From Sediminitomix flava (GTDB lineage Bacteria; Bacteroidota; Bacteroidia; Cytophagales; Flammeovirgaceae), in NCBI RefSeq assembly GCF_003149185.1, contig NZ_QGDO01000010.1:103231-167230 (forward strand): a stretch of DNA of 64,000 nucleotides, given 5' to 3'. A program made the position numbers and the translations under genes. The notes under the pieces are model-generated. The model saw nothing but the letters and a program-made list of their open reading frames with translations. It made no database searches and was not told the origin of the DNA. Positions 10,023-20,402 of the stretch are shown here, one piece after another (the stretch's first letter is position 1; each line of letters starts with the position of its first letter).

Positions 10023-10518
10023 AGTAATTATCTCATTTCAAATATTATAGAGAAGTATACTATTTGAACTATTAAAATATAGCCTATTGAACGATATGAG
10101 CAAAACATAAGGATGAATGAGCTAGAATTTAAACTTGCTTATGACATTGTGAATTTTTGAAAAAAAATAATTCCTAACTACATTGTAGAATATTAACATA
10201 AATTAAAATATACCAAAACAACACAATGTTATAACTGTATTGGGTGAGTTCGAGTATGTTAAAATACTAGTGTTTTTTTCGTGTTGAAATTGACTTTTTG
10301 AACAGTATTTTCATGCTAAAACAGTTTTAAAGTGACTTTTTAAGGCGTTATGAGCAGATATTTTTTTGACGTAAAGTTTACATTTATTGACTAGGTGTTT
10401 GAAAGTGTTAAAAATACCATTTTGATAGACAATACGACTAAGCTCTCAAAAACTAAGACCCTAGCTTTAAACTACTATTAAAACGCCTCCAGTTATTTTT
10501 AAACTTAAATTATTTGAA
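10023..10518. other. Gene-free region between divergent genes
   Basis: 496 AT-rich bases that must contain the promoters of the DUF4380-like gene and of the SusC/SusD operon. I saw no exact TAnnTTTG box at a convincing spacing, no clear repeat and no ORF of note. Confidence 0.5.
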
Positions 10519-13500
10519 ATGAATAAAGTGTCTTTCAAATGGTTAACCCTTTGTTCGCTCATGCTCTTCGCCATTACAGGGCTACAGGCGCAACAAAGAG
10601 TTATAAAAGGAACAGTCATATCATCAGAAGATATGCAGCCTTTACCAGGAGTAAACGTCATTATTAAAAGCGATGGATCGGGAGATACAAGAGGTACTAT
10701 CACCGATTTTAATGGTAATTATACCGTAGCTGCAGATGATGAAAATATGATACTTGTATTTAAGTATCTGGGTTTTAAAACACAGGAAATACTTGTGGGG
10801 ACTAGGGCCCAAATTAATGTTACTTTGGAGCTTGATGCCGAAGAGTTAGAGGAAGTCGTAGTCATTGGTTTTGGTGAGCAGAAAAAGGAAAGTGTTGTAG
10901 GAGCAATTACTGCAACAACTTCAAAAGAGCTACAAAGAGCTGGTGGTGTAACGAATTTGAGTAGTGCCTTAAATGGTTTGTTACCAGGGGTATCTACAGT
11001 ATCTAATTCTGGTGCACCAGGAGAATCTGATATTGATATTTTTATTCGTGGTCAAGGTACTTGGAACGGAGCAGGACCATTAATCTTGGTTAATGGTATT
11101 GAGCGTAGCATGAATGACATCGACGTGAGTGAAGTTGAAAGCGTTTCAGTATTAAAAGATGCTTCTGCTACTGCTGTTTATGGTGTGCGTGGTGCGAATG
11201 GAGTTATTTTGGTGACGACAAAAAGAGGTACTGTTTCTAAACCTAAGCTAACGGTTTCAGGTAACACAACAATTAAAACAATCTCAAGGATACCAAAACC
11301 ACTAGGATCATACGATGCACTTAGAATGAAAAACTTGGCGATCGAGCGTGAGATCCCAACTCACTCTTCATGGTCGCAATATACTCCAGTAGATATCTTA
11401 CAAAAATATAGAGATCAAACAGATCCATACTTATATCCTGATACGGATTGGCAAGATTGGATGACTGAAGATTATGCCCTGAACTACAGAGCCAATATGA
11501 ATGTGAGTGGTGGTACAGAGAAGGTTCAATACTTTGCTTCTTTTGCCTACCTACATGAAGGAGATATCTTAAAAACAACAGACTACGGACAAGGCTATGA
11601 CCCAGAGTTTTCTTACAACCGTATGAACTTCCGTAGTAACCTAGATATGAAAGTTACGAATAGCACTAAGCTTTCGGTCGACTTAGCAGGATATATGGGT
11701 ATTCAGAGTAAGTCAGATGGTACAACGGCTGATATTTATAAGGGACTTACGGAGTTTCCACCTGATTATGTGATTAGATACCCTAATGGTATGTGGGGAT
11801 GGGACGTTAACCGTGACAGATATAAAAACGCAGTTGTATTCTTGAACTTTGGAGGATATGAGGTGAAAAAGAGAACACAGTTACAGTCAGATGTAAACTT
11901 AGAACAAGACTTAGGGAAAGTTATTAAAGGTTTAAAAGCTGATGTTCGTGTTTCTTATGATACTGAAATCCAAACAGAGAATGAAGGTGTAAATATTGCC
12001 AATGTAGATAAATATAATGTGTTCAGAGGCTATCGTTATGAAGATGGTACTGAAAACATAATCTGGGCAAATGATTCTGAGGATGGTCGTGATCCATTAA
12101 ATGGATTTAATTATATCAACGATAGAAACCAGTATAGCTACGAACAATTTACTTCCAATAATAAGAATAAGTTTAAGTTATACTATCAAGCAAGAATCAA
12201 CTATGCTCGTACTTTTGGAAAGCATGAAGTTTCTGCAATGGGACTTTTCGCTCGTGAAGAGAACACCGTACAAGCATTATTCCCAGTGAAGCTAGAGCAA
12301 TGGGTTTCTCGTGCTACTTATAATTATGATAAACGTTATTTCTTCGAATTTAACGGAGCATACAATGGTTCTGAAAAATTCGGTCCAGAGTATAAGTTTG
12401 ACTTTTTCCCTTCTTTCGCCTTAGGATGGAATATTTCTAATGAGAAGTTCTTTGAGCCTGTAAAAGAAGTAATGAACCACTTTAAAATCAGAGGTTCTTA
12501 TGGTGTAGTTGGTAGTGATAAAGGTATTGACAAAAATTTGTACAGAGCTGTTTGGGATGAAGAGTATAACGTAAGAGGGCAAACAAATGGTTTAGTATTT
12601 GGTCAACCAAACCGTCAGCCAAGTCCTTACATCCGTTACACAGAAGGTAACCCAGGTAACTTAGATTTGCATTGGGAAGTTGCAAAGAAAACAAACATTG
12701 GTATTGAAACAGGATTTTTCGGTGATCTGATCACTTTGAATACAGATATCTTCTTTGACCGCCGTACCGATATATTTGTTCCTGCTGCTGATATCGTAGC
12801 TCCAATTTGGAATGGTGGACAGAATGGTCCTGCCAATCTTGGGGAGACTGAAGTCAGAGGTTTTGAAATCGAACTTAAAGTTCAGAAAAGCTTTACGCCT
12901 GATTTATCAGCATGGATGAATGCTAACTATACTTATTCAAGAGATATAATCATCAAGAGAGCAGATGCTCCATTGTTGGAAGAATATAGAAAACAAGCTG
13001 GGTATCAGATTGGACAAACACGTACAACACTGAATGATGAAATTATCTCAAACTGGGATGACATGTACACAGGTGTTCAAGGTTTGGCCAATGAGAACAA
13101 CTTACCAGGTATGTTCAGACGAATTGACTACAATGCCGATGGTGTCATTGATGAAAGAGATATAGTACCTTATGGCTATCCAAACAACCGTCCGCAAAAT
13201 ACCTACAACTTAGCTACAGGTTTGTCATACAAAGGTTTCAGCTTAATGGCTCAATTCTATGGGGTTTACAATATCACTCGTAATATCAATCTTTCTTCTT
13301 TCTTCCAAGAGGCAACAATTGTACGTGAACGTGACTTGAACAGATGGACGCCTACAAACACAGATGCTGATTTAGCTCACCTAGGGTTCTTGAACTCAGC
13401 TAGTGATGGACAAGCTAATCTTGTAGATGCTTCTTATATCCGTTTGAAGACTTTGGAAGCAGCATACACCATTCAGAATTCACCATTTTTAGATAAGTTA

Positions 13501-13647
13501 AAAATCAGCAGTGCCAAGATATTTGTAAATGGTAATAACCTTTATTTCTGGTCAAACTTACCTGAAGATAGAGAAGGTGGAAGTTACGAACGTGATAACT
13601 ATCCATTGGTAGCAAATTACAATATCGGATTCAACTTAAACTTCTAG
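10519..13647 (+). CDS. SusC/RagA-family TonB-dependent outer membrane transporter
   Basis: 1042 residues. A signal peptide ending LQAQ is followed by a carboxypeptidase-regulatory-like domain (about 25-105, with TDFNGNYTVAADDENM), a TonB-box-like stretch (EEVVVIGFGEQKKE), and a plug domain with DIFIRGQGTW, PLILVNGIER and SVLKDASATAVYGVRGANGVILVTTKRG-type signatures. The beta barrel runs to a terminal aromatic (FNLNF). SusC proteins import oligosaccharides released at the cell surface, using TonB energy. Its SusD partner begins 3 bases downstream, so this is the first gene of a five-gene transport operon. Confidence 0.95.
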   Translation: MNKVSFKWLTLCSLMLFAITGLQAQQRVIKGTVISSEDMQPLPGVNVIIKSDGSGDTRGTITDFNGNYTVAADDENMILVFKYLGFKTQEILVGTRAQINVTLELDAEELEEVVVIGFGEQKKESVVGAITATTSKELQRAGGVTNLSSALNGLLPGVSTVSNSGAPGESDIDIFIRGQGTWNGAGPLILVNGIERSMNDIDVSEVESVSVLKDASATAVYGVRGANGVILVTTKRGTVSKPKLTVSGNTTIKTISRIPKPLGSYDALRMKNLAIEREIPTHSSWSQYTPVDILQKYRDQTDPYLYPDTDWQDWMTEDYALNYRANMNVSGGTEKVQYFASFAYLHEGDILKTTDYGQGYDPEFSYNRMNFRSNLDMKVTNSTKLSVDLAGYMGIQSKSDGTTADIYKGLTEFPPDYVIRYPNGMWGWDVNRDRYKNAVVFLNFGGYEVKKRTQLQSDVNLEQDLGKVIKGLKADVRVSYDTEIQTENEGVNIANVDKYNVFRGYRYEDGTENIIWANDSEDGRDPLNGFNYINDRNQYSYEQFTSNNKNKFKLYYQARINYARTFGKHEVSAMGLFAREENTVQALFPVKLEQWVSRATYNYDKRYFFEFNGAYNGSEKFGPEYKFDFFPSFALGWNISNEKFFEPVKEVMNHFKIRGSYGVVGSDKGIDKNLYRAVWDEEYNVRGQTNGLVFGQPNRQPSPYIRYTEGNPGNLDLHWEVAKKTNIGIETGFFGDLITLNTDIFFDRRTDIFVPAADIVAPIWNGGQNGPANLGETEVRGFEIELKVQKSFTPDLSAWMNANYTYSRDIIIKRADAPLLEEYRKQAGYQIGQTRTTLNDEIISNWDDMYTGVQGLANENNLPGMFRRIDYNADGVIDERDIVPYGYPNNRPQNTYNLATGLSYKGFSLMAQFYGVYNITRNINLSSFFQEATIVRERDLNRWTPTNTDADLAHLGFLNSASDGQANLVDASYIRLKTLEAAYTIQNSPFLDKLKISSAKIFVNGNNLYFWSNLPEDREGGSYERDNYPLVANYNIGFNLNF

Positions 13648-13650
13648 GGA

Positions 13651-15453
13651 ATGAAAACACTTACAAAATATATTTATTTAGTAGGGCTTCTTATAGGATT
13701 TTCTTCTTGTACTGAGTACCTAGAGGAGCCAGATAACTCATTACTGAATGAGGAACTCATTTTTGGTAATTATGCAGGTTATCAAGGTTTTTTAGATGAA
13801 GCATATTATCAAATTCCAGATCTATTTGATTGGGGAATTGTAGGTTCACCAAACTGGGCCGATCATACAATAGCTAAGTTAGGTTGGGGAGTACAAGTAG
13901 CAATGGGCGACAATGGCTTGTATAGAAATAATGCGAATAGCGCTTCTGCTTCACAGCACAATTTCATGTATTACAACCCAAATAACCGAAGTGAATGGGA
14001 TGAAAAAAGAGGAGTTTGGTATGGTTCAATTAAAGGAATCCGTGTAGCCAATCTTGCCATTGATAAGATAGACCAATTGGTTGAAGCTACTGAGGAAGAG
14101 AAGAACTATATTTTAGGTCAAGCATATTTTTTCCGTGCCTTTTTCCATTTTGAGCTAATGCAATATTATGGTGGTGTACCATACGTTGATAAAGCTTTGA
14201 CTGCAAGTGACGATCAGTTTTTACCTCGTTTGAGTTTCAAAGAATGTGCTGAAAAAGTAGTTGCAGATTTCGACGAAGCTTTAAAGTTTTTACCTGAAAC
14301 TCGTCCTGCAAATGAATATGGACGAATTGTAAAGGGAATGGCTTTAGGTTGGAAAGCAAAAACACTTTTGTTTGCGGCTAGTCCTTGGGTACAGCCCGAT
14401 AAGAAAAGCTATGATTTGGCACTTGCCGAAGAAGCAGCAAAAACTTCATTGGAATTAATTGCATTGGGTCAAAATACAGGAATGTATGGTCTTTTACCTA
14501 AAGAAGACTATGAGAAAATCTGGGTTTCACTGGATGGTAACTATCCTCATACCAAAGAGGTAATCTTCTTTTCGCCAAACCATAACACTAATTCTGGACA
14601 GGGGTATTTTGCAAACTCAATTGGTAGACGTTTCTTTCCAAACCATATCGCACATGGTAACAGAAATGCAGAATCGCCGACTCAGAACTTGGTAGAAATG
14701 TTTGAAACAGCAAATGGTTTGAACATTGAAGATGATCCTTCATGGGATCCAAATTCTGTGGCACGTTGGGAAAATAGAGATCCAAGATTCCATATGAACA
14801 TCTTGCATCATGGTGTTGAATGGATTGAAAATCCGAATAACTCAAGAAGTAACTTGAAGACTTTAGATTTATGGAATGACGGTTCAACAGGAGGTATTGA
14901 TTTCTCAATTAGTGACAAATCGGAAACAGGTTACTTGATGCGTAAATTTTGGCCAAAGGGATATAACCGTTTCGATGATGCCAACTATACCAACTATCGT
15001 ATGATCATGCCGAGACTACGTTTGGCTGAAGTTTACCTTTGGTTTGCTGAAGCAGCTAATCAAGTAGGAGGTCCATCTAAGTCTTATACAGTAGATGGGG
15101 TATCACTTACACCAATAGAGGCTGTAAACACAATCAGACGAAGAATTGGTCACGTAGATGTGCATAATTCTTACCTAAATCAAGCTGATTTTACGAAGAA
15201 AATTGAGCAAGAACGTTCAGTAGAACTTTGTTTTGAAGGTTTAAGATGGATGGATTTGAGAAGATGGTACAAAGCTCACCTTCCTGAAAATAAGATCTAT
15301 AGAGGTATCGCCTTTGATCAAGACTTGACAAACTTTAGAGAGGTTGTACATGCTAGGGAAAAAGTATTTGATGAGGGACGTCATTATTGGTTCCCATTCC
15401 CAGATGACCAAGTACAAATCTATCCAGGAATGTCACAGAATCCGGGTTGGTAA
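13651..15453 (+). CDS. SusD/RagB-family surface glycan-binding lipoprotein
   Basis: 600 residues. A lipoprotein signal with FSSC is followed by TEYLEEPDNSLL and the TPR-rich SusD fold: GQAYFFRAFFHFELMQYYGGVPYVDK around residue 155, and the usual ending ELCFEGLRWMDLRRWYKA and NPGW. It is the lid that binds glycan for the SusC transporter immediately upstream. It ends at 15453, and the second SusC starts 30 bases later. Confidence 0.94.
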   Translation: MKTLTKYIYLVGLLIGFSSCTEYLEEPDNSLLNEELIFGNYAGYQGFLDEAYYQIPDLFDWGIVGSPNWADHTIAKLGWGVQVAMGDNGLYRNNANSASASQHNFMYYNPNNRSEWDEKRGVWYGSIKGIRVANLAIDKIDQLVEATEEEKNYILGQAYFFRAFFHFELMQYYGGVPYVDKALTASDDQFLPRLSFKECAEKVVADFDEALKFLPETRPANEYGRIVKGMALGWKAKTLLFAASPWVQPDKKSYDLALAEEAAKTSLELIALGQNTGMYGLLPKEDYEKIWVSLDGNYPHTKEVIFFSPNHNTNSGQGYFANSIGRRFFPNHIAHGNRNAESPTQNLVEMFETANGLNIEDDPSWDPNSVARWENRDPRFHMNILHHGVEWIENPNNSRSNLKTLDLWNDGSTGGIDFSISDKSETGYLMRKFWPKGYNRFDDANYTNYRMIMPRLRLAEVYLWFAEAANQVGGPSKSYTVDGVSLTPIEAVNTIRRRIGHVDVHNSYLNQADFTKKIEQERSVELCFEGLRWMDLRRWYKAHLPENKIYRGIAFDQDLTNFREVVHAREKVFDEGRHYWFPFPDDQVQIYPGMSQNPGW

Positions 15454-15482
15454 GAGTTGATCATTTATCAAAAAATGAAGTC

Positions 15483-18400
15483 ATGAAAAAACAATTTAAA
15501 TATATATTATCCTTGTCACTCTTTTTAGTGACATGGTCTATGACAATCTATTCCTACAGTCAAGACCAAGCGGGTAAAAATACGCTTGATGCTGTAGTGA
15601 ATACTGAAGATGGACAGCCAGTTACTGGTGCATTAGTGTCCACGCAAGATGGTTATTTATCTACCTATACTGATATTGAGGGTAGATTCAAATTAGAAGT
15701 AGGTTCAACAGATTTAATTAGAGTTGAAAAAGAGGGTTATGATGTTATTTATCTTTCTGCAAACGACCTTCTGGCAAATAATAAGGTGACGCTAAAGTCG
15801 GTTCCATTTCATACCGCTCAAGAGGATATAGTGAATATGCCTTTTGGGAAAACGAACAAACGTCGTATTGTTGGTGCGGTTTCAAGTGTGAAATCTAGTG
15901 ATGTTTTAGGTGGTGATGCAAGACAAGGAATTACAGCACACTTAAACGGACGTATCTTGAGTACGAGAGGAATTGGAACACCAATTGTTGTGATCGATGG
16001 AATTCCGAGAACGAACATCGGAGACTTGACCATGATGGAAATTGAGGAAGTAACAGTTCTTCAAGATGCCACAGCTAGAGCACTTTATGGCGCTAGAGCA
16101 GACGGTGGTGTAATTTTGATCACTACAAAAAGAGGTACAGCTCAAAAAAGAGAGTTGAATGCCTTGGTTGAAACAGGTTTTTCTAAGGCGGTTTCTTTAC
16201 CTAATTATTTAGATGCACCAACTTATTTGGAATACCTAAATGTAGCTCAAACAAGTTCGGGTTTAGATCCGATCTACACTCCAGAATTCATTAATGGAGT
16301 AAGAGATGGTTCAATCTCGTATGTACCAAACGAGGATTACTTCAGTGATCGTTACATCAGAGATAACCTTCCTTTTACATCGATCATCACAGAGATGTCA
16401 AGCGGAAATGACAATGCCTCTTTCTACTTAAATACAAGTTACATGAACACAGGTTCGTTGTTGGCAGTAGATGAATTGGGAGATGGTAAAAAAGTAGGAA
16501 CAGACAAGTTTAAAATACATGCCAATACTGATTTTAAGGTTAATGATAAAATTAGTGGTAGAGTAGATGTTCTTTTTAATCTTGAAAATAAAGTAGGTCC
16601 TCAAACAGATTTTTGGGATCAAGCCTCTAAAAGAAATCCTACAGACTCACGTGTTTTTATTCCTTTGTCGTCTCTTCCTGATTCACTTCAAGAATCCGCA
16701 TATGTAATTGATGGTCAGTATGTACTTGGCGGTTCGGAGCAATTCAGAGATAACCTTTATGGAGATATGTACATCAAAGGTTATGACGAATACTGGTACA
16801 GAAACGGTCAAGTGAATGCAGGTTTAGATTTCGATTTGAGTGAGCTTACAGAAGGTTTATCAGCAACAGGTTACATGACTTTTAACCTCAGAAATACAAG
16901 TACTATTCGTTCAACAAACCAATATGCAGTGTATGAGGAGAATATGGTGCCTGATGAGTTAACGGGTGAGTCTAGCTTAGAATATACTAAAGTAGGTGAA
17001 GATCAGTTTACAAGAACTCAAACAGAGACAAACTTAGCTTTTATTCGTAGAATTGGTTATTACGGCACATTGAACTACGATCGTACTTTTAACGATAGAC
17101 ATGCTGTTTCTGCGACTGGTTTGGCTTATGCAACACGTACAGATTTCAATGGATCGCCTCAAGGCTTGAGAGATGTTCACTTTGCTTTACGTACAAACTA
17201 TATGTTAGATAACAAGTATGTGGCTGAGCTTAGTGTAACTCGTTTGGCTTCTGTCAACCTTTCTCCTGAAAACCGTTGGGGTACATCATTTGCTGGTGGA
17301 CTTGGATGGGTTTTATCAGAAGAAAGCTTCTTGAAGAATAACTCAGTAGTGAATTATATGAAGTTGAGAGCTTCTGCAGGATTGCTTAAAACAGACCTGC
17401 TCAATGGGGTAAATCAGTACCAAACAATTTTCTCAGAAGGCTTCAAATATAATTATGGACCAGACCAATCAGGTTTTGGTAACAATAAAATAGAAATCGA
17501 AAACATTGAGAATCCGAACCTTACTTTCGCTACTAGAAAGGAGTTTAATATAGGTCTTGATGCTTCGCTTTTCAACAATTCTTTATATGTAGATGTAAAT
17601 TACTTCAATACATCCCTAACAGATATTCCTGTAGCGGTAGACGGAATCTATCCTTCTTATTTGGGCGGATTTACAATCGTACAGAACTATGAAGAATATA
17701 ACCACTCAGGTCTTGAACTTACACTCAATTATGAAAAGAGTTTGGGAGCAGTGAAGTTAAATGCAGGGGGTACTTTCCGTTACATTCTTCCGAAGAACGT
17801 AAAAGTTGATGAGCCAAATTATCCTGAGGAATTGAGTTACTTGAAAAGATCGGGAGAAATTAGAGATGGAATCAGAGGTTTTGTATTTGAGAAGTATTTT
17901 GAAACGCAAGAAGAAATCGATAACAGTCCAACACAATTTGGTAGCTTATTACCAGGTGACTTGAAATATAAGGATGTCAATAACGATGGTAAGATTGATA
18001 ACAATGACAAAGTGGTTATCGGTAATTCTTCACCAAGAACACGTATGGCATTCAACCTAGGAGTAGAATACAAAGGCTTGGAACTACAAGCAATTGGATC
18101 TTTACAAATGGGAGGTCAAGCACAATTCAGAAATGGATACATCTACCCATCATTAGGGGATAAGTATTCAGAGTATGTAAAAGATACATGGACTCCTGAT
18201 AATACTGATGCAAGTCTTCCTAGACTTTCGACAGTGTACAGTAATAACAATAATCAAGTATCATCATTTTGGTTGAAATCTACAGACCATTTCAGATTAG
18301 ATGTAGTGCAGCTTACTTACCATTTCCCACAAAGCATTGCTCAAAAGCTTAAAATGCAAGGATTTGATGTGTATGCAAGAGCATCGAACCTTCTTGCTGT

Positions 18401-18488
18401 GGGAGAAAACATTGACTTGATCGATTTGAGAATTGGGTCAGCGCCAAAAACTAGATCTTTTGCCGTAGGTCTGAAAACCTCTTTCTAA
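15483..18488 (+). CDS. Second SusC/RagA-family transporter
   Basis: 1001 residues from the ATG at 15483. An earlier in-frame ATG at 15447 overlaps the preceding gene and would put 12 residues before the signal peptide, so the later start is preferred (MKKQFKYILSLSLFL... ending YSQ). A short regulatory-like domain (GALVSTQDGYLSTYTDIEGRF), a degenerate TonB-box region, and a plug with RILSTRGIG, IVVIDGIPR and LQDATARALYGARADGGVILITTKRG-type motifs precede the barrel. The plug is shorter and more divergent than in the first SusC, so the two pairs probably import different oligosaccharides. Confidence 0.93.
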   Translation: MKKQFKYILSLSLFLVTWSMTIYSYSQDQAGKNTLDAVVNTEDGQPVTGALVSTQDGYLSTYTDIEGRFKLEVGSTDLIRVEKEGYDVIYLSANDLLANNKVTLKSVPFHTAQEDIVNMPFGKTNKRRIVGAVSSVKSSDVLGGDARQGITAHLNGRILSTRGIGTPIVVIDGIPRTNIGDLTMMEIEEVTVLQDATARALYGARADGGVILITTKRGTAQKRELNALVETGFSKAVSLPNYLDAPTYLEYLNVAQTSSGLDPIYTPEFINGVRDGSISYVPNEDYFSDRYIRDNLPFTSIITEMSSGNDNASFYLNTSYMNTGSLLAVDELGDGKKVGTDKFKIHANTDFKVNDKISGRVDVLFNLENKVGPQTDFWDQASKRNPTDSRVFIPLSSLPDSLQESAYVIDGQYVLGGSEQFRDNLYGDMYIKGYDEYWYRNGQVNAGLDFDLSELTEGLSATGYMTFNLRNTSTIRSTNQYAVYEENMVPDELTGESSLEYTKVGEDQFTRTQTETNLAFIRRIGYYGTLNYDRTFNDRHAVSATGLAYATRTDFNGSPQGLRDVHFALRTNYMLDNKYVAELSVTRLASVNLSPENRWGTSFAGGLGWVLSEESFLKNNSVVNYMKLRASAGLLKTDLLNGVNQYQTIFSEGFKYNYGPDQSGFGNNKIEIENIENPNLTFATRKEFNIGLDASLFNNSLYVDVNYFNTSLTDIPVAVDGIYPSYLGGFTIVQNYEEYNHSGLELTLNYEKSLGAVKLNAGGTFRYILPKNVKVDEPNYPEELSYLKRSGEIRDGIRGFVFEKYFETQEEIDNSPTQFGSLLPGDLKYKDVNNDGKIDNNDKVVIGNSSPRTRMAFNLGVEYKGLELQAIGSLQMGGQAQFRNGYIYPSLGDKYSEYVKDTWTPDNTDASLPRLSTVYSNNNNQVSSFWLKSTDHFRLDVVQLTYHFPQSIAQKLKMQGFDVYARASNLLAVGENIDLIDLRIGSAPKTRSFAVGLKTSF

Positions 18489-18501
18489 ATAAAAGCATTG
18501 G

Positions 18502-20382
18502 ATGATGAAAAAATATATTAGAAACTTAACTATTGGTGTCGGATTGCTCGCCTTTACAGGAGCCTGTAACGACTTTTTGGAACCTGAGCCAGAGAACACG
18601 CTTACTGAAGAGCAGATTCTTAGAGATCCAGCTCTAGCAGAAGGATTGTTATTGAATGCCTACACGGGGCTACCTAGTACGTACAAAGATTTGACGGATT
18701 ATGGTACTGATGATTTAGTGATTAATCAAGTAGGTCATAACACTACCGCAATGGCAGTAGGAGGGTGGAATGCAAGTGATAATCCACAAGGAAAATGGGA
18801 GTCTTATTACAAGCAAATCTTTTATATCAATTACTTCTTAGAAAGATTAGAAAATGTGACTTGGTCATACCTTTCTGAGGATGAAAATACACTATACTTA
18901 AAGCGTTTGGAAGGAGAAGCAAAAGGCTTGAGAGCTTGGTATCACTTCGAATTGCTAAAAAGACATGGTGGTATGGGGGTAAACGGAGAGCTACTTGGTG
19001 TCCCTTATGTAACTAAAGCCTATGGTGTAAATGATGAATTCCAATTAGCTCGTCCTAGCTACGATGAAACAGTGACTTCAATTGTTAGTGATTTAACGGA
19101 TGCTCAAGTATTATTGACACCAGAATATGCAGATATTGATCCTGTTACCTCAGTGACATCTATCTTGAATAAAGAAAAAGATGCTTATGAAGGCGAAAAA
19201 GGGGCTGCAATGTACGACAAAGCACAAGAACTATCAGATGCTGGAGCGTCATTAGAAGATGATGAAACACTAGCGCAGTTGGTTGATGATTATAATGCTT
19301 ATGTGAGGGTTTACAATGTAGTTTATGGTGCACGTAATCAACACCGTCTGACAGATATAGGTGTTGATGCCCTTATGTCAAGAGTAACTTTGCACGTGGC
19401 TAGTCCGCTTTTCAATACAACAAATGATCAAACGAAATGGACTAAAGCAGCGCAAGAAGCTGGAATTTTGATTTTAAAGAATGGTGGGCTAGATGCAATT
19501 TCATCTACAGGACATCGTTTTTATCAAGATAAGGATGATTCTGAAGTGCTTTGGAGACATGAGCTTCCAAATCCAGCCAATACAATTGAGCAATTTCATT
19601 ATCCTCCATCATTAGCAGGAAGCGGTCGTAGTAACCCTACTCAAAACTTAGTAGATGCATTCCCAATGTCAAATGGTTACCCAATTACTGATGTAAGAAG
19701 TGGTTATGATCCGCAAGACCCTTACTCAGGTCGTGACCCTCGTCTGACAGATTATGTTGTTTACAACGGGAATAATCTTGGAAGTAGAACGATCTATACG
19801 AATTTGGGCGAGGAAGATGCGAAAGGAGCGATTATTAATGCTTCTTCAATCACAGGTTATTATATGAAAAAGTTGCTCAATGATAACCTTGATTTTACAG
19901 GTATTAATGATGAAAAAGGAGAGTATTTTTATGCACTATTCCGTTACACGGAAGTACTTTTAAACTTTGCTGAAGCGGCCAATGAGGTTGGAGGTCCTGA
20001 TGCAATGATTGATATTCCAAATAAAAATGGAGAGAAATTCAGCTTTACTCCTCGTGAAATTATAGAACGTATTCGTAATAGAGCAGGAGTGTCAAATGCT
20101 TATTTAAGTGAGCTTGACCAAGATGGTTTTAGAGCATTGATCCGCAATGAGCGTAGAATTGAGCTTGCATTTGAAGGCTTCCGTTTCTGGGATTTGAGAC
20201 GTTGGGATCAAGACCTAAATGAGACTGTAAGAGGTATAAATGTAACAGGAAGCTTTGGCAACTATACTTATACAATTGATCCAGAAGTTCAGATTAGAGA
20301 TTATGCTTCTTATATGAAGTATGGACCTATTCCACTTTCTGAGACTCAAAAGTATCCTATCATACAAAATCAAGGTTGGTAG
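18502..20382 (+). CDS. Second SusD/RagB-family lipoprotein
   Basis: 626 residues; ATGs at 18502 and 18505 are both possible. The lipobox is FTGAC, followed by NDFLEPEPENTLTEEQILRD, which is the classic SusD N-terminus. Further SusD features are GEAKGLRAWYHFELLKRHGG and the ending LAFEGFRFWDLRRWDQ with a final NQGW. A charged insertion near residues 220-260 (EKDAYEGEKGAAMYDKAQEL) is often seen in marine SusD proteins. It partners the SusC just upstream. Confidence 0.94.
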   Translation: MMKKYIRNLTIGVGLLAFTGACNDFLEPEPENTLTEEQILRDPALAEGLLLNAYTGLPSTYKDLTDYGTDDLVINQVGHNTTAMAVGGWNASDNPQGKWESYYKQIFYINYFLERLENVTWSYLSEDENTLYLKRLEGEAKGLRAWYHFELLKRHGGMGVNGELLGVPYVTKAYGVNDEFQLARPSYDETVTSIVSDLTDAQVLLTPEYADIDPVTSVTSILNKEKDAYEGEKGAAMYDKAQELSDAGASLEDDETLAQLVDDYNAYVRVYNVVYGARNQHRLTDIGVDALMSRVTLHVASPLFNTTNDQTKWTKAAQEAGILILKNGGLDAISSTGHRFYQDKDDSEVLWRHELPNPANTIEQFHYPPSLAGSGRSNPTQNLVDAFPMSNGYPITDVRSGYDPQDPYSGRDPRLTDYVVYNGNNLGSRTIYTNLGEEDAKGAIINASSITGYYMKKLLNDNLDFTGINDEKGEYFYALFRYTEVLLNFAEAANEVGGPDAMIDIPNKNGEKFSFTPREIIERIRNRAGVSNAYLSELDQDGFRALIRNERRIELAFEGFRFWDLRRWDQDLNETVRGINVTGSFGNYTYTIDPEVQIRDYASYMKYGPIPLSETQKYPIIQNQGW

Positions 20383-20402
20383 TCAAGAAACATGAAAAGA
20401 TT

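Noticed and set aside
15447..15482. Upstream start for the second SusC
   Set aside because: It overlaps the SusD stop and puts 12 residues in front of a complete signal peptide.
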